The position numbers and the translations under genes are program-made. Shown here one piece after another: positions 15,904-24,348 of a stretch of 39,670 nucleotides of DNA. Every line of letters begins with the position of its first letter. Within the stretch, counting starts at the first letter, position 1. This DNA is from Nitrospira sp. CG24C (GTDB taxonomy: Bacteria; Nitrospirota; Nitrospiria; Nitrospirales; Nitrospiraceae): NCBI GenBank assembly GCA_002869885.2, contig NEWR02000009.1, positions 285,005 through 324,674 on the forward strand, given 5' to 3'. Below the pieces are notes generated by a model that saw nothing but the letters and a program-made list of their open reading frames with translations, was not told the DNA's origin and did no database searches.

Positions 15904-16581
15904 CTATCGTGGCCGGCGATCGTAGAGGTCGCGATCCATATCGAGCCTGCCGAACACCCGTTCAACTGGGTCGATCGACCCGTCTTGGTTGCGGTCAAGC
16001 TCTTGGAAATGGTCGCGGGTCAATTCAGGATTGTGCGGGTCTGGAGTCCCTGCGCCGACGCGATGATTTCGGCGAGGATCGTAGCGTTGGGGGCTTTCCA
16101 ACATACCGTGGTACATGAGATCGATGCTCGGCGCCACGATAGCTTTTGGCATTTCCTTCTTATGAACTTTCATGCGTCGAGGGTTCTTCGACTTCGTTAG
16201 CGTAAAATCGGCCTGTACTGGCTTGGACTCAGCCGATGCAGGCTTAACCTGCTTTTCAATAACCTCCGGTGTACGTTCCCTGGCAACAGGCATGGGGCTC
16301 TTAGAGTTCGTGGGCTTGGCCGCAATCGCCGCTAGCTTCGTCTGCTTCTGACTAGCCTCTGGTTGGCGCTCAGCTTGAACGGCTATGGGGCTCTTCTTGG
16401 CACGTTGGATCGATGGGGTTTGCCCTTGCTCAGATGATTGCCTGATAGGCTTGGCTACGGCAACGGGAGCCGGCTCCGTTACTTTTTTTGTTGCTGCAAA
16501 CGTCTGCTCAACCGGAATCATGAGTACCGCCACGGAGCAGACTGCGCCGAGGACGATAAATTCTAAGGTGCTCCTACTCAT
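15904..16581 (-). CDS. secreted EF-hand protein
   Basis: This protein of 225 residues starts at ATG 16581 with GGGAGG close upstream. A signal peptide or membrane anchor (about 7-29, ending TFA/ATK) precedes a long disordered Lys/Pro/Ala/Gln-rich region with imperfect repeats (KSPIAVQAERQPE, KSPMPVARERTPE). The C-terminal 60 residues contain a canonical EF-hand loop, DRNQDGSIDPVE (about 196-207), after the helix DHFQEL. A partial second loop (DMDRDLYDRR) sits at the end. It is predicted to be periplasmic and calcium-binding. Partner unknown. Confidence 0.8.
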   Translation of the reverse strand: MSRSTLEFIVLGAVCSVAVLMIPVEQTFAATKKVTEPAPVAVAKPIRQSSEQGQTPSIQRAKKSPIAVQAERQPEASQKQTKLAAIAAKPTNSKSPMPVARERTPEVIEKQVKPASAESKPVQADFTLTKSKNPRRMKVHKKEMPKAIVAPSIDLMYHGMLESPQRYDPRRNHRVGAGTPDPHNPELTRDHFQELDRNQDGSIDPVERVFGRLDMDRDLYDRRPR

Positions 16582-16736
16582 ACCCCTCCCAATTTATGAA
16601 TCCCTGCAAGTGTAGCAGGTCGGACCAATCGCTAGGTTTTGTAATGAGTTAGGCGAAGTTGTTTATCTCGAATTCTGAGACCTCGTACTTGTAAGACAGG
16701 ACCTTCTTGCCCTACTCTGTACGGGGAGGCCAACCT

Positions 16737-17381
16737 ATGGATGAACCGAGCCGTTTGACCAAGACAAAAGAACAGTGGGCCAAGGCCCGGCGTGGCGGTG
16801 AAGAACGAGAAGTGTTTTACGAAGGAGATGCCCGCCTGCCACCGGGACAACATCTCGTCGAAACCTGGCCTGTGTTGGACCTGGGATTCAAGCCTGATGT
16901 TCCCTTGACCGAATGGAGCCTTGCCGTCAACGGGTTCGTGACCACTCCCGTCACCTGGACATGGGAGCAGTTCTTGGCACAGCCCCAGTTCAACAACGTT
17001 TCAGACTTCCACTGCGTCACGAGCTGGAGCCGGTTCGATAACGAGTGGGAAGGGGTCAGTTTCAAACACATTCTGTCCCTGGTGAAGCCGCTGTCCTTAG
17101 CAAAGTTCGTCCTATTCAAATCGTTCGACGACTACACCACTAACTTGCCGCTTGAAGCCTGCGACGATCAGGATGTGCTGCTGACGTACAAATGGAACGG
17201 CAAACCCCTCACGAAGGAACACGGAGGCCCGGTTCGCGTGATTGTCCCGAAGCGTTATGCCTGGAAAGGCGCGAAGTGGGTGAAGGAGATCACTTTTTCG
17301 GATAAGGATGAAAAGGGATTCTGGGAAGTGCGTGGCTACTCGAACAGCGCCTTTCCTTGGGAGAACGATCGGTACGGATGA
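16737..17381 (+). CDS. sulfite oxidase-like molybdopterin oxidoreductase
   Basis: ATG 16737 is chosen because GGGAGG lies seven bases upstream; the frame opens earlier at 16707. The product has 214 residues and one oxidoreductase molybdopterin-binding domain. Signature parts are LTEWSLAVNGFVTTPVTWTW, DFHCVTSWSRFDNEWEGV (the Cys is the expected molybdenum ligand), FDDYTTNLPLEACDDQDVLL, and GGPVRVIVPKRYAWKGAKWV. It lacks both a Tat signal and the dimerisation domain of true sulfite oxidase. It is therefore a short YedY/sulfite-oxidase-like cytosolic type with unknown substrate. Confidence 0.92.
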   Translation: MDEPSRLTKTKEQWAKARRGGEEREVFYEGDARLPPGQHLVETWPVLDLGFKPDVPLTEWSLAVNGFVTTPVTWTWEQFLAQPQFNNVSDFHCVTSWSRFDNEWEGVSFKHILSLVKPLSLAKFVLFKSFDDYTTNLPLEACDDQDVLLTYKWNGKPLTKEHGGPVRVIVPKRYAWKGAKWVKEITFSDKDEKGFWEVRGYSNSAFPWENDRYG

Positions 17382-17390
17382 GCCCGTCTA

Positions 17391-17530
17391 GCAAGATGCT
17401 GAAAAATCCCGCCAGCCTAAGAAGACCGTTGTTTGGTTTTTCTGGTCTGTTTGCTTTTTTGGCAGAACGAGACTCATCAGATGAACCAAATTAACCAGAT
17501 AAACAAAACAAACCAGTTTGAGCATCCTGC
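17391..17530. repeat. composite repeat: GGATGCT-type ends around a T/G-to-A/C hairpin (copy C)
   Basis: The left end GCAAGATGCTGAAA (17391-17404) and right end TTTGAGCATCCTGC (17517-17530) are inverted repeats matching at 12 of 14 bases. They resemble the ends of the elements at 32999 and 38152. Inside is a T/G-to-A/C hairpin: GTTTGGTTTTTCTGGTCTG (17430-17448) and ATTAACCAGATAAACAAAAC (17490-17509). It lies between two genes in the same direction. Confidence 0.75.
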
Positions 17531-17585
17531 GTGGTGTTCTCCCGTTACTCCAAACGTGTAGGTCAGTGAAGTTCTGGTCTTTCCA

Positions 17586-18692
17586 ATGCACGATATCTCC
17601 AACACCATATGCAAGGTGGAATTCTGGCCCGTTGATATTCCTATTACAGACCCCTTTGTCGTCGCCACCGGCGCACGAACAATAGCAGAGAATGTTTTCC
17701 TGCGCGTTACCCTGTCGAACGGCTCACAAGGATATGGTGAAGCAGCCCCGTTTCCGGAAATCGGAGGAGAAACTCGCGAGAGTTGCCTTCGAGCACTCCA
17801 CCAGATCGGTAAGATAGTTCTTGGTCGCTCTGCCGCAAGCCATAAAGAAGTTGGGCGCTTGTTATCCGAAGAGGCCCTCACTTATCCAGCGGCACGGTGT
17901 GGACTCGAAACCGCCATCATCGATGCCTATTGCCACATGGCAAATATCCCGATGTGGCAACTGTGGGGTGGCGCAGATGTGCGAGCGCGGGAGACGGACA
18001 TCACGATTCCCATCACCGATCTCGACAAAACCGTTGCCCTGGCGCGCGGATGGTATGTGCGGGGATTTCGCCTCTTCAAAATGAAGGTCGGCAAAGATGT
18101 GGAGAGCGACATTCGACGTCTAGAAGCCGTGCATTGCGCACTCCCGGGCATCTCGTTCATCGGCGACGGTAATCAGGGATTCTCGCGCCAGGACTGTCTG
18201 ACGTTTGCACAGGGGGTGAAGAGATTTGGCGGGACGATGGTGCTGCTCGAACAGCCGGTAGTACGGGACGATCTCGACAGCATGGCAGCGATTCGTCGAG
18301 AGACGGGCATTCCCGTTGCGGCGGATGAATCGGTCCGCTCACTCGCAGATTCGCGAGAGGTCGCCGCCCGAGGTGCGGCTGACTACATTAACATCAAGAT
18401 CATGAAGACCGGCGTCGCTGAAGCAATTGAGATCGCATCCTTCACTAAAGCCTCCGGCCTCAAGTTGATGATCGGCGGGATGCTCGAAACACGTATCGCA
18501 ATGGGCTGCTCTTTCAGCCTGGTCCTGGGACTCGGTGGCTTCGACGTGCTGGACCTCGACACTCCGCTCTTGCTGACCGGCGATCCTGTTACTGGCGGAT
18601 ACAGTTACGAAAGCTCACACCTGCAACCCTGGTCAGAATCAGGTCTCGATATGACAGCAGCGCCTTCTCCGAACGTCACCACTATCGAGTGA
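17586..18692 (+). CDS. dipeptide epimerase (enolase superfamily)
   Basis: This protein of 368 residues belongs to the muconate-lactonizing/L-Ala-D/L-Glu epimerase group. The N-terminal capping domain contains TDPFVVATGARTIAENVFLR and GYGEAAPFPEIGGET. The barrel carries the KxK base motif (K165, K167), the metal ligands D194 (GDGNQG), E222 (LEQP) and D247 (ADES), and the second catalytic K271 (NIKIMK). The DLD at 323-325 is the feature that marks dipeptide epimerases, binding the substrate amino group. The expected role is recycling of murein peptides or epimerising another dipeptide. The ribosome site is weak. The gene is convergent with the DUF3565 gene. Confidence 0.92.
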   Translation: MHDISNTICKVEFWPVDIPITDPFVVATGARTIAENVFLRVTLSNGSQGYGEAAPFPEIGGETRESCLRALHQIGKIVLGRSAASHKEVGRLLSEEALTYPAARCGLETAIIDAYCHMANIPMWQLWGGADVRARETDITIPITDLDKTVALARGWYVRGFRLFKMKVGKDVESDIRRLEAVHCALPGISFIGDGNQGFSRQDCLTFAQGVKRFGGTMVLLEQPVVRDDLDSMAAIRRETGIPVAADESVRSLADSREVAARGAADYINIKIMKTGVAEAIEIASFTKASGLKLMIGGMLETRIAMGCSFSLVLGLGGFDVLDLDTPLLLTGDPVTGGYSYESSHLQPWSESGLDMTAAPSPNVTTIE

Positions 18693-18735
18693 AGCAGGCT
18701 GAGGTCGTGGTCAAGGCTGAGCAAAGACCTGAACC

Positions 18736-18945
18736 TTAACTTTTCAGAGTACTGCCGCTCGCTTCATCACACTTCTTACAATTCAAGCTTTCTCCAAGAT
18801 GCTGGCCACGGCCTTCCTCAGTCAAGACCCAGGGGCGATTCGTCATCGGCGGTTGATGACGCACATGCTGGCCATGGCCACATTGTAAATCAGCCACCCA
18901 ATCGCCAAATTCATCTAGATGATAACCAACAATGGGTTGCTGCAT
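18736..18945 (-). CDS. DUF3565 domain protein
   Basis: This small protein of 69 residues matches the DUF3565 pattern across its length: GYHLDEFGDWVADLQCGHGQ, then HVRHQPPMTNRPWVLTEEGR, then LNCKKC near the end. The conserved Cys/His set (C22, H24, H27, H30, C56, C59) suggests metal binding. The function of the family is unknown. It is transcribed divergently from the GAF/HD-GYP gene. Confidence 0.88.
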   Translation of the reverse strand: MQQPIVGYHLDEFGDWVADLQCGHGQHVRHQPPMTNRPWVLTEEGRGQHLGESLNCKKCDEASGSTLKS

Positions 18946-19089
18946 GACACCACAACTTCCGCTTCATTTTTCACTTGCGCGCGCACACTGAATCCCTGGT
19001 TTTACGTGCATACACAGCACCCTGTGCTAGAGTGCATGCTGACGTCGAAGAACTTTCTCCGTACAGTATCACAAGTTGGCGCTCCGAAA

Positions 19090-20586
19090 ATGAATGAACA
19101 GACGCTTCGGCAATTCCAGGAAATCAGTGCCCTCCTGAATTCGAGCCTCGACCACGGCGAGATCCGACAGCGCGCCATAGAGGCAGCCACAATCATCATG
19201 GATGCCGAAGCCGGGTCCCTGTTACTGCTGGACGAGGCAACCGGTGAGTTATATTTCGACGTTGCCCATGGAGAAAAGAGCGTCGCGGTCCGTCAGGTAC
19301 GGCTTGGGTTCGGCCAGGGCATCGCCGGCCATGTGGCGCGCACCGGAGAACCGTTGATTGTCAATGATGTCCAAGGCGACTCCAGATTCTCTCGCCGAGC
19401 CGATCAAGCCAGCGGGTTCATCACCCGGAACATGGTCTGTGTCCCGGTCAGAGCCCGCGGGCGATTCTTGGGCGTACTTCAAGCGATCAATCGAAAGCAT
19501 GATGGGCTCTTCGAAGACAACGATCTCCAGAACTTCGTCGCCCTAGGCCATCAAGTTGGAATCGCGATCGAGAATGCCAATCTCTACGAAGAAATCCACC
19601 AGCTCTTCGAGGGCTTCATCTCCGCCAGCGTCCAGGCAATTGAAAGCCGGGACCCAACCACCAGTGGGCACAGTCAACGCGTGGCAAGCCTGACCTGCCG
19701 GCTGGCTGAAATTGTGAACCTGGTTGAAACTGGCCCCTATGCGCGCATCCTGTTCAACGCCGAACAGATCAAAGAGATTCGCTACGCCGCCGTGCTGCAC
19801 GACTTCGGAAAAGTCGGCGTCCGAGAACATATTCTGTCCAAGGCAGAGAAGCTGTACCCTGCCCAGCAGGAGGCAGTCAAGACGAGGTTCGATTTCATCA
19901 AGCGGACGCTTGAGGCCGACACCCTGCGCCGCAAGTTGGAAATTTACGAAACCAACCGGCATGAAAGTACGCAAACCCTGTTTGCCCAGCTGGAACGGCA
20001 GATACACGATGTGGACGATATGTTCTCATTTGTTCTGAAATGCAACCAGCCGATGTCACGCTCCCATCACGCTGCACCTCAGCCCCTTCCCCAGCTGGAA
20101 CGGCTGAGGGAGATCGCCGATCAGGAATACCGATCCTTCGACGGCATGCGGCCCTATTTGACGAAACAAGAGGTCCAGTCGCTGTCGATTGCAGAGGGAA
20201 GTCTGGTAGGAGAAGAGCGACGACAAATCCAGCAGCATGTCTCCCATACGTTCGAATTTCTATCGAAAATTCCTTGGACGAAGTCGCTCAAGAATGTGCC
20301 CTCCATCGCCTGGAGTCACCACGAAAAATTGGACGGGAGCGGGTACCCACGAGGTTTGAAAAAGGATCTCATCCCGATTCAGGCACGGATGATGACCATT
20401 TGCGATATCTACGATGCCATGACGGCAGCAGACCGACCGTACAAATCGGCGATTTCCCCTTCCGAAGCGCTTCGGTACTTGGCCGGCCAAGCTACGGAAG
20501 GCAAAATTGACTCGGCGCTCTTCGATCTCTTCCAGAAAGAAAAAGTTTACGAAATGACGCTCGTCCGCCCCTCGAAAGTTGCCTGA
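19090..20586 (+). CDS. GAF and HD-GYP domain protein (putative c-di-GMP phosphodiesterase)
   Basis: From ATG 19090 the product has 498 residues; the open frame reaches 18919, but the extra part is not protein-like. The GAF domain (about 15-165) shows AGSLLLLDEATGELYFDVAH and GIAGHVARTGEPLIVNDV. The HD-GYP domain has SGHSQRVA (192-199), LHDFGKVGV (236-244) and SHHEKLDGSGYP (409-420), with a closing CDIYDAMTAADRPYK. Between the HD motif and the HHE..GYP motif are about 165 residues, roughly 100 more than usual, including a long charged helix. The metal and substrate residues are present, so c-di-GMP hydrolysis is plausible. No ribosome site is obvious. The gene ends 18 bases from the convergent cyclase gene. 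Confidence 0.9.
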   Translation: MNEQTLRQFQEISALLNSSLDHGEIRQRAIEAATIIMDAEAGSLLLLDEATGELYFDVAHGEKSVAVRQVRLGFGQGIAGHVARTGEPLIVNDVQGDSRFSRRADQASGFITRNMVCVPVRARGRFLGVLQAINRKHDGLFEDNDLQNFVALGHQVGIAIENANLYEEIHQLFEGFISASVQAIESRDPTTSGHSQRVASLTCRLAEIVNLVETGPYARILFNAEQIKEIRYAAVLHDFGKVGVREHILSKAEKLYPAQQEAVKTRFDFIKRTLEADTLRRKLEIYETNRHESTQTLFAQLERQIHDVDDMFSFVLKCNQPMSRSHHAAPQPLPQLERLREIADQEYRSFDGMRPYLTKQEVQSLSIAEGSLVGEERRQIQQHVSHTFEFLSKIPWTKSLKNVPSIAWSHHEKLDGSGYPRGLKKDLIPIQARMMTICDIYDAMTAADRPYKSAISPSEALRYLAGQATEGKIDSALFDLFQKEKVYEMTLVRPSKVA

Positions 20587-20604
20587 CTTTTTCCCTACCG
20601 GCCC

Positions 20605-22743
20605 CTAGACTGCCCGTGCCAGAGGGGGACTCGAAGCTGCTTCGCTTGCCGATTCCCATACCACCGTATAGGCAGCGACCGGTTCTTCACGGCCTTTGAC
20701 AGTCACCACCTGAACCTTTTGCAATACAAGCCGGCGGAGATCCCTTGGGAAACCGCCGGAAGGCTGTCCAGTCAGCACCGGTTCCAATCGGACTGCCGTA
20801 TGCTCGGTCAGCAGGATGGGATGCCCCAACGTCCTGGTCAGCCCTTGGAAGCGGGCAGCCAAGTTTACTTGGTCTCCGATCATCGTATAGTCCATCTTCT
20901 TCCCTTCGGCCCCGATGTTACCAACCAACGCCATGCCTGTATTCAGACCGATACCGTTATCGAGAACCGGCTTGCCTTCCACCTTCCAGCGTTCCTGTAA
21001 CTCAGCGAGACGAGCGCGCATTTCGACTGCGCACTGAACCGCTAACTTCACATGATCCGGCTGATCCAACGGCGCTCCCCAAAACACGACGATTTCATCG
21101 CCTACGAATTTGTCGAGCGTGCCGTTCCACTTAAAAATCACCTCCGTCATCGCGCCGAGGTACTCGTTCAGCTGCCCAACCACCTGCTCTGCCTGGCGCT
21201 TTTCGCTGAACGACGTGAACCCCACCAAATCGGCAAAGAGCATGGTAAGTTCCTTGCGCTCGCCGCTGAGCATGGCTCGGGACGGGTGCTTCATCAGTTC
21301 CTGAACGATGCGCGGGCTGACATAGCTCGAAAACATCGCGTGGATCTCCCGCGCCTGGCGTTCTTTGACTGCGTAGCTCAGCACCGTCGTTCCCATAAAG
21401 ACCAGTCCGATCGTGAGGATCGGCATCACCAGGGGCAGACTCAACCCCTCGGCGGAGAAGACATATTGGCTGAAACCTAGATAGGCCAGCCCCAAAGCTG
21501 TGACCGTAAGGGCTCCGTGGAGGGCACGGACTCTCGGCAGGGTAATGGAAAGTACGAAGCCCATAAGCAGAACGAGACCCACTTCAACCGGCCCGGCCCA
21601 CAGGCCGGTTGCCAGAAAATTGCCATGGAGAATGTTCTCGATCACCGTCGCATTTTTCTCTACACCGGCAAAATTCGCGGAGAAGGGCGTGCTCAGCTGA
21701 TCATAGGTCCCCAAAGCCGCCGTACCGACGAGCACAACCTTCCCGCGGAACAGACCGGACGGAACATTCTGTCCTAATACGTCCGTGGCAGAAATCCACG
21801 GGAACCGAAGATCGCGCCCCGCATAGTTGATGACCGCCCGCGACTTGGGATCGGTCGGCAACAGCCTCGTTCCGAACCTGACTCCTTCTCCCGGCGAGAG
21901 AGATACCTGCTCGCGCGGTATGCCCAGATAGAGCCGCGCTACTTCGAGCGCAAAGGAGGGATAATATCGATCCTGGTACCGCAGAGCGAGCACCTCGCGA
22001 CGCGTCACTCCGTCATGGTCGGGAAGGCGATAGACATGACCGAGCCCCTTCGAAGCCCGCGCAATCGATTCAAGCGGAAGGAGCACCGCAGTTGCGCGAT
22101 AAGGCTGAAGCTCTTCGCCGGACTGTGACTGTTTGACGAGTATGAATTCGTTGCGCTCCAGCAGATTGGATGTCGACTGTTGGTAACCGGGATCCGGTTC
22201 CATTGCTTGAAGCTCCGGCACAAAGAATGGTGTCGCGAGCACGACATTGCCAGACGATGCAAGACTCTGGGCAAACTGCCGGTCGATCTGCGCCTCAGCC
22301 AACCGTTGGTCCATAGCTTCGGCTGCCGCAAGTGGCAAGAGACGGCGATCACGAAGATCCTTCACGAGGGCCTGAACATCCTCGACGAGGGGTGACTCCT
22401 CGGGCTCGGCGTAAATAATGTCGAGCCCGATCACGGATGCGTCGCCGGAATGAATCGCATCGACCAGCTGCGCCTGTTTTCTACGTGACCAGGGCCACCG
22501 CCCCTCTTCTTTCAAACTCTTCTCATCGACCAGCACGAGGATGATCTCATCGCCCGGACTCCGCTCCCCTCGCAGCTTGAACTGAAAGTCGAGTGCGGTA
22601 TTGTCCAGCCTGACCAGGACGGGGGGCGCAAGCCAGGTCAGAAGAGCCAGCGCGACCGTCGTACCGACCCCGACCCACAGACCAAGCCGGGAGATCGAGC
22701 CAGTTGAACTGTTAGAGAATGGACGAGATGATGATTTGGGCAT
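20605..22743 (-). CDS. CHASE2-domain class III adenylate cyclase
   Basis: This inner-membrane protein of 712 residues has a first span at about 22-40, a periplasmic CHASE2 sensor (about 45-370; DFQFKLRGERSPGDEIILVL, WPWSRRKQAQLVDAI, GLDIIYAEPE, VLVGTAALGTYDQLSTPF), three more spans (about 385-465), a short linker and a cyclase domain (about 495-670). Metal ligands D504 (FADLVGF) and D549 (KFVGDE), adenine-selecting K545 and transition-state N627/R631 (NLAAR) are all present, so it should make cAMP in response to a periplasmic signal. The FecR-domain gene is immediately upstream, with a hairpin between. CHASE2-cyclase and FecR neighbours are common in other bacteria. Confidence 0.94.
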   Translation of the reverse strand: MPKSSSRPFSNSSTGSISRLGLWVGVGTTVALALLTWLAPPVLVRLDNTALDFQFKLRGERSPGDEIILVLVDEKSLKEEGRWPWSRRKQAQLVDAIHSGDASVIGLDIIYAEPEESPLVEDVQALVKDLRDRRLLPLAAAEAMDQRLAEAQIDRQFAQSLASSGNVVLATPFFVPELQAMEPDPGYQQSTSNLLERNEFILVKQSQSGEELQPYRATAVLLPLESIARASKGLGHVYRLPDHDGVTRREVLALRYQDRYYPSFALEVARLYLGIPREQVSLSPGEGVRFGTRLLPTDPKSRAVINYAGRDLRFPWISATDVLGQNVPSGLFRGKVVLVGTAALGTYDQLSTPFSANFAGVEKNATVIENILHGNFLATGLWAGPVEVGLVLLMGFVLSITLPRVRALHGALTVTALGLAYLGFSQYVFSAEGLSLPLVMPILTIGLVFMGTTVLSYAVKERQAREIHAMFSSYVSPRIVQELMKHPSRAMLSGERKELTMLFADLVGFTSFSEKRQAEQVVGQLNEYLGAMTEVIFKWNGTLDKFVGDEIVVFWGAPLDQPDHVKLAVQCAVEMRARLAELQERWKVEGKPVLDNGIGLNTGMALVGNIGAEGKKMDYTMIGDQVNLAARFQGLTRTLGHPILLTEHTAVRLEPVLTGQPSGGFPRDLRRLVLQKVQVVTVKGREEPVAAYTVVWESASEAASSPPLARAV

Positions 22744-22874
22744 AAGAGAGCAGACACTCTGTTAGAGCCGATGCCCTCTATTTTGCCTGGTTATATGGAG
22801 AGAACAAGAAAAACATCAGGAATTACCGTAGCGGTATGATCGAACGCAGGCGAGTTAACGCTCCTCACAAAAGA

Positions 22875-22904
22875 ACGGCCCCTGATCTTTCGATCAAGGG
22901 CCGT
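22875..22904 (-). terminator. terminator after the FecR gene
   Basis: The stem 22875-22887 with 22892-22904 (ACGGCCCCTGATC, one mismatch) has loop TTTC. On the minus strand it is followed by TCTTTTGTG. It lies between the FecR and cyclase genes, so the cyclase probably has its own promoter or is transcribed by read-through. Confidence 0.75.
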
Positions 22905-22929
22905 AGCGAAGGAACTAATCAGTCACAAT

Positions 22930-24087
22930 CTATCTGAGAAGTCCGTAGCCGTTCCCGTTCCCCGGTCCCCCTCCATTCCCGTTGCCAACTCCATCGGACG
23001 CACCGGTAAAGACGGCAGGAGGAGTAACGACTACATTGGCATTACTCAGACCGAACGCATGGCCCTGTCCATTTCCTCCGTTGAGACCATAGGCATTCCC
23101 GTTCCCACTTCCACTCCGGTTGTCGCCTCCTTGCCCTTTGCCTTCACTTGTGACGGAGGCATGGCCGTTTAGGTTCCCGGACGAACCTCCACTCCTGCTA
23201 TCGGACAGACCGGTCAGAGTCGCAAGGGCCTTCGCCAGATGAACATCATGATGCATGGCCTCCGCCGCTTGCATCGGCGATTCCTTGGGACGAGCTTCGC
23301 GCATCATAGTGTCCTCCACGGCTTGGATCGCACGCGCCAATCCTTTATTCGATGAAACCTCATGCAGCGAAGCGACCTGTGAGCCCCCCTTCTTCTCACC
23401 ATGGCGATCGACCAGGGTGGCTCCGTTGTCTTGTCTCTTCGTCACTTGCGCCTGTTCGGACTGAGCAGTATTGGCAAGCCCGAGTCCATGCACAGCCGGC
23501 AACGACGGCGCCATTCCACGCTCGGCCAGGGAAAACTGCCCCGGATCGACAGCCACCGTCACTCCGCCTGAAGTAAAGTCCACCCGCCCTGATTCGCCCA
23601 CATTGATGATCCCTGACTGCCCGTTTTCATGCCAGACCGTGAAATAGGTCCCGCGCGCAGCTGCCACAGCAGACGGAGTGTGGACCTCAAACCGCGATCC
23701 GTTCGATTTAAACACTTTGCTCACCAGAGCCCGCACTTGGCCCTGCATCACCTTCACGACAGATCGACGAAGTTTGGCGTCCGGATCGTAAATATATTCA
23801 GTGATCTCGACCCGGCTGTTCTCCCCTACAGTCAAGACGCTGTCATCCTGGAAGAAGGCCTTTGTCCGAGACTCTTTCTCAGTCTGAATGACATCCTTGA
23901 AGAGCACCTCGTCATGCAACTTAACCGGCAGCACACGCGCCTCACCCGGATGGGTCACCGTGACCTTTCCCATCACGGCGGTGTAGACACCGACTCCGCC
24001 GGAGCCGGCATTCTCAGCCGACGCAAGAGCAGGGCTCAGCAACAGGGTCACTGCGATCAAGCCTTTTGTGAATCGTAGGGTACTCAT
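22930..24087 (-). CDS. FecR-domain secreted protein
   Basis: This protein of 385 residues starts at ATG 24087 with GGAG six bases upstream. The signal peptide (1-24, ending ASA/ENA) precedes a FecR domain (about 33-180): VYTAVMGKVTVTHPGEAR, VLFKDVIQTEKESRTKAFFQ, DDSVLTVGENSRVEITEY, FEVHTPSAVAAARGTYFTVW. The remainder is disordered, ending in an Asn/Gly-rich tail (NGNGGGPGNGNGYGLLR). It lacks the N-terminal membrane anchor of sigma regulators, so it belongs to the stand-alone FecR proteins found with CHASE2 sensors. Such proteins are thought to act in the periplasm, but the role is not established. Confidence 0.92.
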   Translation of the reverse strand: MSTLRFTKGLIAVTLLLSPALASAENAGSGGVGVYTAVMGKVTVTHPGEARVLPVKLHDEVLFKDVIQTEKESRTKAFFQDDSVLTVGENSRVEITEYIYDPDAKLRRSVVKVMQGQVRALVSKVFKSNGSRFEVHTPSAVAAARGTYFTVWHENGQSGIINVGESGRVDFTSGGVTVAVDPGQFSLAERGMAPSLPAVHGLGLANTAQSEQAQVTKRQDNGATLVDRHGEKKGGSQVASLHEVSSNKGLARAIQAVEDTMMREARPKESPMQAAEAMHHDVHLAKALATLTGLSDSRSGGSSGNLNGHASVTSEGKGQGGDNRSGSGNGNAYGLNGGNGQGHAFGLSNANVVVTPPAVFTGASDGVGNGNGGGPGNGNGYGLLR

Positions 24088-24348
24088 ATGTCTCTCCGGG
24101 GTTAAAGGTCTTGCCCAATCCGCCTATTTCTCACCCCTGAGAATGGCACAATCCATACCGAGAGCCCTTTGACAGAACACCCAATTCCAACCCCTTGATA
24201 TCAGTCGTTTTCCGGATCAATATTTTTGGAGTACCCCATCTAAGTGGTTATATTTTCCATTATTTATAGCCAGAAGCCTGCCGTTATACGTTTGCGGTAA
24301 CGACAAAAAATGGCAAGACAGATGGAAAGAGAAAAGAGTGGAGAGGGC

